Below are positions 1 through 5,324 of a stretch of DNA of 8,364 bases, piece by piece. Every line of letters starts with the position of its first letter. Within the stretch, counting starts at the first letter, position 1. Both the position numbers and the translations under genes were made by a program. The notes below the pieces were generated by a model. It worked only from the letters and a program-made list of their open reading frames with translations. It was not told the origin of the DNA and ran no database searches. The stretch is from Brevundimonas sp. (GTDB taxonomy: Bacteria > Pseudomonadota > Alphaproteobacteria > Caulobacterales > Caulobacteraceae): assembly GCA_012270135.1 (NCBI GenBank), contig JAAXIW010000089.1, positions 1 to 8,364 of the forward strand, read 5' to 3'.

Positions 1-406
1 CGGCCGTGCCGGAGCGCGCCTTCGGCAGCCTGTTCATGGTGCCGCCCGGCAGCGGCGCGACCAGCGGCCCGTCCGCGCCCGCCCGGGAGGCGATCGTGCC
101 CGCCGTGCCGTCGCCGGCGAGGACGAACAGCACATCGGGGCGGGCTTCCAGCGCCGCCTCGATCTCGGCGTCGAACTTGCCCGGCTCCAGCGTCACCACC
201 GAGGTTTCGCAGGCGTAGCGTCCGAGAATGGCCCCGGCATCCTCCGCCGCGCCCTCTCCCACCCCGCCCGACAGCGGATTGACCAGCATGATGACCCGCC
301 TCAGCGGTACGTGGCTGGTGAGTTCGCAAGCGCCCGCCTCCGGCGCCCCGGGCGGGCTGTCGGGTGCGGTCGGAGGGTCGTCCGCCGGGATCAGGGTCGC
401 GCTCAT
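1..406 (-). CDS. Diacylglycerol kinase family lipid kinase (partial, N-terminal 135 residues)
   Basis: The reading frame starts at an ATG at 406 on the minus strand and is open to the left edge, so only the N-terminal part is present. After a Pro/Ala-rich, probably disordered first 30 residues come hallmarks of the DAGK catalytic domain (DgkB/YegS/sphingosine kinase type): VNPLSGG at 42-48, AGDGT at 97-101 (the GGDGT nucleotide-binding motif with Ala for the first Gly) and PLPGGTMN at 118-125 (the PxGTxN loop). Known members are cytoplasmic or membrane-associated ATP-dependent kinases that phosphorylate diacylglycerol or related lipids; the exact substrate cannot be told here. The gene lies 57 bp downstream of a small one-TM protein on the same strand and may share its transcript. 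The Shine-Dalgarno sequence is weak, and a 10-bp inverted repeat sits just before the start. Family assignment is confident; substrate is unknown. Confidence 0.85.
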   Translation of the reverse strand, partial: MSATLIPADDPPTAPDSPPGAPEAGACELTSHVPLRRVIMLVNPLSGGVGEGAAEDAGAILGRYACETSVVTLEPGKFDAEIEAALEARPDVLFVLAGDGTAGTIASRAGADGPLVAPLPGGTMNRLPKARSGTA

Positions 407-418
407 GCCGCCCGAACG

Positions 419-447
419 TCCCGCCCGGGGCGATGTTCCGGGCGGGA
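419..447 (-). repeat. 10-bp perfect inverted repeat between two minus-strand genes
   Basis: TCCCGCCCGG at 419-428 and CCGGGCGGGA at 438-447 are perfect inverted copies around a 9-nt loop. The hairpin lies between the stop of the one-TM protein (464) and the start of the lipid kinase (406). In the minus-strand RNA it is very stable (9 G-C pairs) but is not followed by a U run, so it is not a classical intrinsic terminator. It could be a Rho-independent-like attenuator, an mRNA-processing or stability element, or a protein-binding site. Confidence 0.6.
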
Positions 448-463
448 GCCGAAGCGCGGCGGT

Positions 464-802
464 TTATAGCTTCCGTTCGTCCGAGGCCGCGGCGGCGCCC
501 GCCGGGGCCGCGTCGCCCGCCTTGGCCGCGGCCGCGCCGGCCGCCTCGCCCGCCTGGTCGGCGACCTTGGGCGCTTCGCCGCGGACCTTGGTCCAGGCGC
601 TGGAAATCCAGCCGTCCATCATGGCTCCGCCTTCCGCCAGCGACTTCTCCTTGATGCCGAGCCCGGCGGTCAATGCGCCGAACAGGGCCAGAAGCGTGAT
701 CAGGACGCCGATGACCGGATTGCCCCGCCGCCGCCTGGTGCGGGCCCACACGGGACTGTGATCGCCGTCATCCGCCATGCGAACCGGTTGAGAAAAACGC
801 AT
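464..802 (-). CDS. Small single-pass membrane protein, unknown function
   Basis: This encodes 112 residues that I do not recognise. A basic stretch RTRRRRG (21-27) precedes one hydrophobic segment at about 28-50, so by the positive-inside rule the short N-terminus is cytoplasmic and the rest faces the periplasm. The tail (about 75-108) is Ala/Gly-rich with scattered charge, likely a flexible or helical extension. The ATG at 802 is chosen because GACGGGGG lies about 6 nt upstream. The upstream in-frame GTG at 841 has a G-rich run almost touching it, and the ATG at 778 has no Shine-Dalgarno. Third-position G/C bias supports coding. It precedes the lipid kinase on the same strand and may be its operon partner. 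It diverges from the glycine-zipper lipoprotein at 963. Confidence 0.65.
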   Translation of the reverse strand: MRFSQPVRMADDGDHSPVWARTRRRRGNPVIGVLITLLALFGALTAGLGIKEKSLAEGGAMMDGWISSAWTKVRGEAPKVADQAGEAAGAAAAKAGDAAPAGAAAASDERKL

Positions 803-962
803 ACGAAACCCCCGTCTCTCGCCCCGTGCGGGGCTGGCCACGCCCCCTGCGCGGCGTACTGCAAAGCCTGATACAGGCCTGCCGACACCATAGCGTGGGA
901 ACCGTCACGCTTATCCAGCATTATCACCCGTGGGGCGAACCCGAGGGATGAAGGACATACCC
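803..962. promoter_or_regulatory. Divergent intergenic region
   Basis: These 160 bp separate a minus-strand gene (start 802) from a plus-strand gene (start 963) and must hold promoters for both unless transcription enters from outside. Visible items are a short palindrome GCCTG-ATA-CAGGC at 866-878, and on the plus strand GGAAC at 898-902 followed after 16 bp by CATT at 919-922. The latter resembles the alphaproteobacterial general-stress (EcfG/SigT) pattern GGAAC-N16/17-CGTT with one mismatch. A clear housekeeping -35/-10 pair is not evident. A Shine-Dalgarno AAGGA lies just before the 963 start. Confidence 0.4.
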
Positions 963-1304
963 ATGAAAAAGGCAATCATCGCCATCGCCGGCGCCGGCCT
1001 GCTGGCCTCCGCCTGCGCCAGCGATCCGTACGGCGGCACCAATGAAACCGTCCGTCAGGGCGCCATCGGCGCCGGCATCGGCGCGGTCGCCGGCGCCATC
1101 ATCGGCAACAATGTCGGCGACGGCAACGCCGGAACCGGCGCGGCCATCGGCGCGGTCGTCGGCGGCGCCGCGGGCGCGATCCGCGGTTCGCAGCAGGACC
1201 GGGCCAACCAGCAGCGCTACCGCGACAGCCAGGGCCGGTACTACTATTGCTACGATAACCGGCAGACCGAGTGCTATTGGGAGAACGGCCAGCGCCGCTA
1301 CTAG
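963..1304 (+). CDS. Glycine-zipper (2TM) outer-membrane lipoprotein
   Basis: This is a 113-residue protein. The ATG at 963 is chosen over the upstream one at 930 because AAGGA sits about 8 nt before it and because the protein then begins with a proper signal peptide (MKK plus hydrophobic core). That peptide ends in a lipobox-like ASAC with the lipidated Cys at 18; Ala at -3 is less usual than Leu. Residues 33-74 are two glycine-zipper stretches (GAIGAGIGAVAGAIIG and GTGAAIGAVVGGAAGAI), typical of the YMGG/Rick_17kDa-like 2TM domain that packs in membranes. A polar tail rich in Tyr/Gln/Arg follows, with Cys 96 and Cys 104 that could form a disulfide. Such proteins are envelope components of poorly known function. 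A strong terminator follows directly. Confidence in the family is high; the role is unknown. Confidence 0.85.
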   Translation: MKKAIIAIAGAGLLASACASDPYGGTNETVRQGAIGAGIGAVAGAIIGNNVGDGNAGTGAAIGAVVGGAAGAIRGSQQDRANQQRYRDSQGRYYYCYDNRQTECYWENGQRRY

Positions 1305-1330
1305 GCGCGCCGGGATTCCGTGAATGATCA

Positions 1331-1362
1331 GGGCGGTTCGTCGGTGACGGGCCGCCCTTTTT
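1331..1362 (+). terminator. Rho-independent terminator after the glycine-zipper lipoprotein
   Basis: A 12-bp stem (1331-1342 with 1346-1357, including two G-U pairs) closes a 3-nt loop and is followed at once by five T residues (1358-1362). The outer stem is GGGCGG/CCGCCC. It ends transcription of the gene at 963. It lies only 15 nt ahead of the next start codon at 1378, so it also controls how much read-through reaches the downstream genes. Confidence 0.9.
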
Positions 1363-1377
1363 CGTGAAGGGGCTTGA

Positions 1378-1815
1378 ATGAAGCGGTTGACCGTATTGCT
1401 GGGCGCATTGGCCCTGGCCGGCTGCGCCGGAACGCCGTGGGAGCGCGCCGACCTGGTGACGGAGCCGAGCGTCTGCGCGCCCCATCGGTTCGACATCTAT
1501 TTTCGCGACAGCGAGGCCGGGCTGACCGACGCGGCCCGGCACGCCATCAGCCTGACCTCCACCCGGTTGCAGGCTTGCGATATCCGCAAGGTCGAGGTGA
1601 TCGGCCTGGCCGACGCGCGGGGCGGGGCCGAGGCCAATCTGAACCTGTCCGAGCGCCGCGCCCTCGCGGTGACCGAGGCGCTGCAGGCGGCCGGCTGGCC
1701 CGCTCCGGTGTTCAGCCTGATGGTCGCCGGCGAGTCCGGCTCGACGACCGCCGCCGGAGCCAACGAGCCGATGCGGCGCCGGACCGAGGTGCTGGTCGAC
1801 GCCGCGCCCCGCTGA
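1378..1815 (+). CDS. OmpA/Pal-like peptidoglycan-binding lipoprotein
   Basis: This is 145 residues. The start ATG at 1378 is preceded by GAAGGGG at a 5-nt spacing. A signal peptide ends in a good lipobox LAGC (lipidated Cys 16), which fits an outer-membrane lipoprotein. Residues about 38-140 form an OmpA C-terminal-like domain: a FDIYF strand, a helix, then the signature GLADARGGAEANLNLSERRA (76-95). By alignment to Pal/OmpA, Asp 79 and Arg 94 are the two residues that grip the diaminopimelate of peptidoglycan, and both are present. Cys 33 and Cys 67 are extra cysteines that could form a disulfide. It is short, with no other domain. DsbD follows 54 bp later on the same strand with no clear terminator between, so the two may be co-transcribed. 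No room for its own promoter exists after the upstream terminator. Confidence 0.88.
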   Translation: MKRLTVLLGALALAGCAGTPWERADLVTEPSVCAPHRFDIYFRDSEAGLTDAARHAISLTSTRLQACDIRKVEVIGLADARGGAEANLNLSERRALAVTEALQAAGWPAPVFSLMVAGESGSTTAAGANEPMRRRTEVLVDAAPR

Positions 1816-1869
1816 CTGGGACACGACGCCGCGTGACGCGGGACCGGGGACGCGGCTAAGGTCGCCGCC

Positions 1870-4029
1870 GTGACCGGCCTCCTCAGACTGATCCTTGTCC
1901 TCGCCCTGATGTGCGCCCCGTCCCTGGCGGCGGCGCAGGACGGGCGCCTGCAGCGCACCGAGCGCATCGCCGCCGAACTGGTCGTCATGTCGCAATGGGC
2001 CGCACCCGGATCGACGGCGATCGTGGCGGTGCGTCAGGACATCGAGCCCGGCTGGCACACCTACTGGCGCAATCCGGGCGATTCCGGCGGGGCGACGACC
2101 CTGAACTGGACCCTGCCCGAGGGCGTGGCCGCCGGCGACATCGTCTGGCCGTTGCCCGAGCGCCAGCGGCTCGCCGGGCTGATGAACTACGGCTACTCCG
2201 GCGAGGTCTATCTGCCGGTTCCGGTCGAGATTCCGGCGACCGCGCGACCGGGGACCACCCTCCCGCTGACCGTGCGGGCGCTGTTCCTCGTCTGCAGCGC
2301 CGAGATGTGCGTGCCGGACGAACTGACCCTGAGCCTCGACCTGCCGGTCCGGGACGGCGCCGCGCCGCTGGACCCGCGCCACGGGACCGCGATCCAGGCC
2401 GTGCTGGAGACCGCCCCGCGTCCGGCCGGGATCGAGGCGCGGGCGGCGCTGGAGAACGGCGTGCTGACCCTGAGCGCCGCCGGCGGGCCGCTGGCGGGGC
2501 GCGATCCCGGACCGAGCTATTTCTTCCCGTTCGAGGGCGGGGTCATCGAACACCCGGCCCCCCAGAGCGGCGCCTGGGGTCCGCGGGGCCTGACGCTGCG
2601 GATGCAGGCGGGCGGCGCCCTGCGCAGCGGCGGCGTGACCGGCCCGGTCGGCGGCGTGCTGGTCACGGCCCATGGCGCCTGGGAGGTGACCGCCGCGCCG
2701 GGCGGCGTCCTGACCGGGACATCCGGCTCCGGCGACCTGGCGCCGGCCGCGGACCAACCGGCGCAGGCGGCGGCGGCGAACGGCGGCGGCCTCGCCGGCT
2801 TCGCCCAGGCCGCCCTGTTCGCCCTCATGGGCGGGCTGATCCTGAACCTGATGCCGTGCGTCTTCCCCATTCTGGCGATGAAGGCGGCCGCCCTGACGCG
2901 GTCGGCGCACGACCCGGCCCATGCGCGGCGGGACGGACTGGCCTTCCTCGCCGGCGTCCTGACCACCTTCCTGCTGCTGGCCGGCTTGCTGCTGGCCCTG
3001 CGGGCGGCGGGGCAGGCGGCGGGCTGGGGCTTCCAGCTCCAGTCGCCGGCGGTGACGGCGGGCCTCGCCCTGCTGATGCTCGCCGTGGCCCTGAACCTGT
3101 CCGGCGTCTTCAACGTCGGAGCCGGTTTGCAGGGCGCCGGATCGGGGCCGCTGGCGCGCCTGCCGGGCGGCGTCGGCGCCTTCTTCACCGGGGCCCTGGC
3201 CGTCGTCGTGGCCGCCCCCTGCACCGCCCCCTTCATGGCCTTCGCGCTCGGCGCCGCCCTGCTGATGCCGTGGCCGATGGCGCTGGCGGTGTTCCTGATG
3301 CTGGGGCTCGGTCTGGCCCTGCCCTTCGTGGTGGTCAGCCTGACCCCCGGCCTGCTGTCGCGCCTGCCGCGCCCCGGGCCGTGGATGGAGCGGCTCAAGG
3401 GCCTGCTGGCCTTCCCGATGTATGGAACGGCGGCCTGGCTGGTGTGGGTCTTCGCCCGTCAGAGCGGATCGGAGGCCCTCGGCCTGCTGCTTCTCGCCGC
3501 CGTGCTGGTCGCCTTCGGCCTCTGGTCGGCCGGCGTGAACCAGACCCGGCGCGCCGGGGGCGGATCCGCCGTGATCAGCGCCGTCGCCGCCGCCGTCGCA
3601 CTCCTCGCCGCCTTCGCCCTGGTCAGCGTCGCCGCCCGCATGCCGCCGGAAGCCGCGACCGGGGTCGCCGGCACGTCGGACCTGCCCTCGCGGCCCTGGT
3701 CGTCGGCGGCGGTCGAGGCGGCGCGGGCCGAAGGGCGGCCGGTGCTGGTCAATTTCACCGCCGACTGGTGCGTGACCTGCAAGATCAACGAGCGCACCTC
3801 GCTGACTTCGGACCGGGTCAGGGCGGCGATGGACAGCGCCGGCGCGGTCTATCTGGTCGGCGACTGGACCCGTCGCGACGACGCCATCACCGCCGAGTTG
3901 CAGCGCCACGGCCGGTCCGGCGTTCCCCTGTATCTGCTCTATTCGCCCGGATCGGCCGAGCCGCGCATCCTGCCCCAGCTTCTGACCGAGGGGGTCATCG
4001 TCGACGCCCTCAACGACATCAGCCCCTGA
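1870..4029 (+). CDS. dsbD: Thiol:disulfide interchange protein, DsbD/ScsB family
   Basis: This is a 719-residue inner-membrane protein that moves electrons from cytoplasmic thioredoxin to periplasmic thiol proteins. It starts at a GTG (1870) with TAAGG 8 nt upstream. The order is: signal peptide (about 1-22, ending AAA-Q); a large periplasmic N-domain (about 25-285) with the Cys 142/Cys 147 pair; about eight TM segments (near 307-335, 355-381, 392-416, 434-465, 469-491, 512-529, 536-556, 567-589) with the membrane redox pair Cys 330 (MPCVFP) and Cys 451 (APCTAP); and a C-terminal periplasmic thioredoxin domain with the WCVTC motif (Cys 634/Cys 637) and the cis-Pro region at GVPLYLLY. All six cysteines of the three-step relay are therefore present. 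The N-domain is longer than in E. coli DsbD (565 residues overall), which is more like ScsB-type proteins. The thioredoxin-fold lipoprotein follows directly. Confidence 0.93.
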   Translation: MTGLLRLILVLALMCAPSLAAAQDGRLQRTERIAAELVVMSQWAAPGSTAIVAVRQDIEPGWHTYWRNPGDSGGATTLNWTLPEGVAAGDIVWPLPERQRLAGLMNYGYSGEVYLPVPVEIPATARPGTTLPLTVRALFLVCSAEMCVPDELTLSLDLPVRDGAAPLDPRHGTAIQAVLETAPRPAGIEARAALENGVLTLSAAGGPLAGRDPGPSYFFPFEGGVIEHPAPQSGAWGPRGLTLRMQAGGALRSGGVTGPVGGVLVTAHGAWEVTAAPGGVLTGTSGSGDLAPAADQPAQAAAANGGGLAGFAQAALFALMGGLILNLMPCVFPILAMKAAALTRSAHDPAHARRDGLAFLAGVLTTFLLLAGLLLALRAAGQAAGWGFQLQSPAVTAGLALLMLAVALNLSGVFNVGAGLQGAGSGPLARLPGGVGAFFTGALAVVVAAPCTAPFMAFALGAALLMPWPMALAVFLMLGLGLALPFVVVSLTPGLLSRLPRPGPWMERLKGLLAFPMYGTAAWLVWVFARQSGSEALGLLLLAAVLVAFGLWSAGVNQTRRAGGGSAVISAVAAAVALLAAFALVSVAARMPPEAATGVAGTSDLPSRPWSSAAVEAARAEGRPVLVNFTADWCVTCKINERTSLTSDRVRAAMDSAGAVYLVGDWTRRDDAITAELQRHGRSGVPLYLLYSPGSAEPRILPQLLTEGVIVDALNDISP

Positions 4030-4040
4030 AGGAGTCCGTC

Positions 4041-4718
4041 ATGAAACGCCTGACCGTCGCCGCCTTCTCCGCCCTCGCTCTCGCCGCCTGCCAGCAGCCG
4101 GCCGCCGCTCCGGAGCCCGCCGACGCCCCGGCCGCGGCCGCCCCCGCGACCGCCGAGGCCGGCACGCCGATGGCGGGCCAGGCCGCGCCGGCCTTCACCC
4201 TCGTCGACGCCGACGGGACGCAGCGTTCGCTGGCGGATTTCCGCGGCAAGACGGTGGTGCTGGAATGGACCAACGAGGGCTGCCCCTATGTGAAGAAGCA
4301 CTACACGGGGGCCATGCAGGCGCTGCAACGCGAGGCCGTGGCCGACGGGGTCGTCTGGCTGACCATCATCTCGTCCGCGCCCGGAACCCAGGGCTTTGTC
4401 GAGGGCGAGGCCGCCCGTCAGTGGAAGAGCCGCACCAACGGAGCGTCGACGCATCTGCTGCTCGACCCGACCGGCGAGGTCGGCAAGCTGTATGACGCCA
4501 AGACCACGCCCGACATGCGGGTGATCGATGGCGAAGGCCGGCTGGTCTATGTCGGCGGCATCGACGACCGCCCGACCAACAAGGTCGAGGATCTGGAAGG
4601 GGCGAACAACTACGTCCGGGCCGCCCTGGACGATCTGGAGGCCGGCCGTCCCGTGCGCACGGCCTTCGCGACGCCCTACGGGTGTTCGGTGAAGTATCCG
4701 GAGACCGTGGAAGGCTGA
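4041..4718 (+). CDS. Thioredoxin-fold (redoxin) lipoprotein with CPYV active site
   Basis: This is 225 residues. The Shine-Dalgarno AAGGAG overlaps the dsbD stop codon, 6 nt before the ATG, so translation and transcription are coupled to dsbD. A lipobox LAAC (Cys 17) and an Ala/Pro-rich linker (18-45) tether the protein to a membrane. Residues about 46-205 are an AhpC/TSA-redoxin fold (APAFTLVDADG, FRGKTVVLEW, then a GEGRLVYVGGI-like strand). The active-site loop is EGCPYVKKHY: Cys 81 is kept but the second CxxC cysteine is Val. A second cysteine, Cys 215, lies near the C-terminus in YGCSVKY. A CPYVK cysteine plus a C-terminal GCxxK(Y/W) motif is typical of a thioredoxin-like family often annotated only as 'thioredoxin family protein' or 'redoxin'. 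Next to dsbD, it is probably a periplasmic electron acceptor, either a thiol reductase or a peroxidase. The substrate is unknown. Confidence 0.88.
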   Translation: MKRLTVAAFSALALAACQQPAAAPEPADAPAAAAPATAEAGTPMAGQAAPAFTLVDADGTQRSLADFRGKTVVLEWTNEGCPYVKKHYTGAMQALQREAVADGVVWLTIISSAPGTQGFVEGEAARQWKSRTNGASTHLLLDPTGEVGKLYDAKTTPDMRVIDGEGRLVYVGGIDDRPTNKVEDLEGANNYVRAALDDLEAGRPVRTAFATPYGCSVKYPETVEG

Positions 4719-4723
4719 TCGGG

Positions 4724-4746
4724 TCCCTCTCGCATTGGGAGAGGGA
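4724..4746. repeat. 8-bp inverted repeat between convergent genes
   Basis: TCCCTCTC (4724-4731) and GAGAGGGA (4739-4746) form a perfect stem with a 7-nt loop, between the stop of the redoxin gene (4718) and the stop of the minus-strand gene (4747). It can fold in either transcript and may stop transcription from both sides. Neither side has a U run, so it is a terminator-like hairpin at best. The shape CCCTCTC..TTGGGAGAGGG resembles short palindromes dispersed between genes in many GC-rich proteobacteria. Confidence 0.5.
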
Positions 4747-5253
4747 TCAAACCTCCGGCTGCGGCGGGGCCGTGATGACTTCGACGTTGTCGTTCAGCAG
4801 ATAGGCCAGTTCGTCGAGCGCGACGCTGCGTTCGGCGGGGCTCGTCGCCGCCTCGACGGCCGAGAGCTTGACCGGAATGTCCTCGGAAATGCCGCGCAGG
4901 ATGCATTTCAGATCGCCGTCGGTCCCACGCTCCTTGAGGATCAGGTGACCCTGCATGTCGAGCGCGGCGAGCTCCGTGGCCCGGGCCTTGAAGCCGCTGA
5001 AGTCGGGTCCGGCGAAGAAGTCGGCCCGCTCGGCGGCCCCGTCGGCCATCCACGCCCGGACCTCGCCGCGCAGCCGGCCGGAGCGGGCCACGATGTCCGC
5101 GAACAGCGGCTCGCCGGCGACCGAGACCGGCGCGTCGGCGGCGGCGGGCGGCTGGGCCGCGGCCATGGCCACGTTCGGGTCGGAGAGCAGCAGAGAGACG
5201 GCAAGGGCGACGCCGCAGGACATGGCGGACCTCATAATGTTGGGCCGAATCAT
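4747..5253 (-). CDS. Exported protein of unknown function
   Basis: This is 168 residues from the first ATG (5253). I do not recognise the family. A hydrophobic segment at 12-23 followed by AMAAAQ suggests a signal peptide cut near residue 33 and a periplasmic mature protein of about 135 residues. The mature part looks mainly helical and charged, with one cysteine (Cys 118, in DLKCIL) and a conserved-looking C-terminal stretch (ERSVALDELAYLLNDNVEVI at 141-160). The start is uncertain. The ATG at 5223 has GAGG at 6-nt spacing but would leave no positive charge in the signal peptide. The starts at 5253 and 5235 give basic N-termini but lack a clear Shine-Dalgarno. It is divergent from pgi across 71 bp and convergent with the redoxin gene. 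Confidence 0.75.
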   Translation of the reverse strand: MIRPNIMRSAMSCGVALAVSLLLSDPNVAMAAAQPPAAADAPVSVAGEPLFADIVARSGRLRGEVRAWMADGAAERADFFAGPDFSGFKARATELAALDMQGHLILKERGTDGDLKCILRGISEDIPVKLSAVEAATSPAERSVALDELAYLLNDNVEVITAPPQPEV

Positions 5254-5286
5254 GGTTTCGGCGTTGAACCGGCTTACGCCCCACCC

Positions 5287-5302
5287 GTAAACGAGGGTTT
5301 AC
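5287..5302. promoter_or_regulatory. Palindrome before pgi, possible operator
   Basis: GTAAAC (5287-5292) and GTTTAC (5297-5302) form a perfect 6-4-6 inverted repeat. It lies in the 71-bp space between divergent genes, 22 bp before the pgi start and 33 bp before the 5253 start. It is AT-richer than its surroundings and placed where a repressor could act on one or both promoters. I cannot match it to a named regulator; this is inference from symmetry and position. Confidence 0.4.
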
Positions 5303-5324
5303 CCTCCTCCCGCAGAGTGCGCCG

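Noticed and set aside
228..761. A 177-codon plus-strand frame of low complexity
   Set aside because: It is antisense to the lipid kinase and one-TM protein genes and spans the intergenic hairpin. Its Pro/Ser/Ala composition is typical of a shadow frame.
1829..1841. CCGCG-TGA-CGCGG mini-hairpin between the OmpA-like gene and dsbD, as a terminator
   Set aside because: The stem is only 5 bp, there is no T-run, and it lies in very GC-rich sequence where such matches are common.
1099..3909. A 936-codon open frame on the minus strand
   Set aside because: It is antisense to the OmpA-like gene and dsbD. It is Arg/Gln/Gly-rich with no domain, and arises from the high G+C of the real genes.
1911..4040. 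An open frame in dsbD's alternative frame that runs in-frame into the redoxin gene, suggesting a fusion
   Set aside because: The upstream part is Arg/Gly/Pro-rich shadow sequence of dsbD. The redoxin has its own Shine-Dalgarno, ATG and lipobox at 4041.
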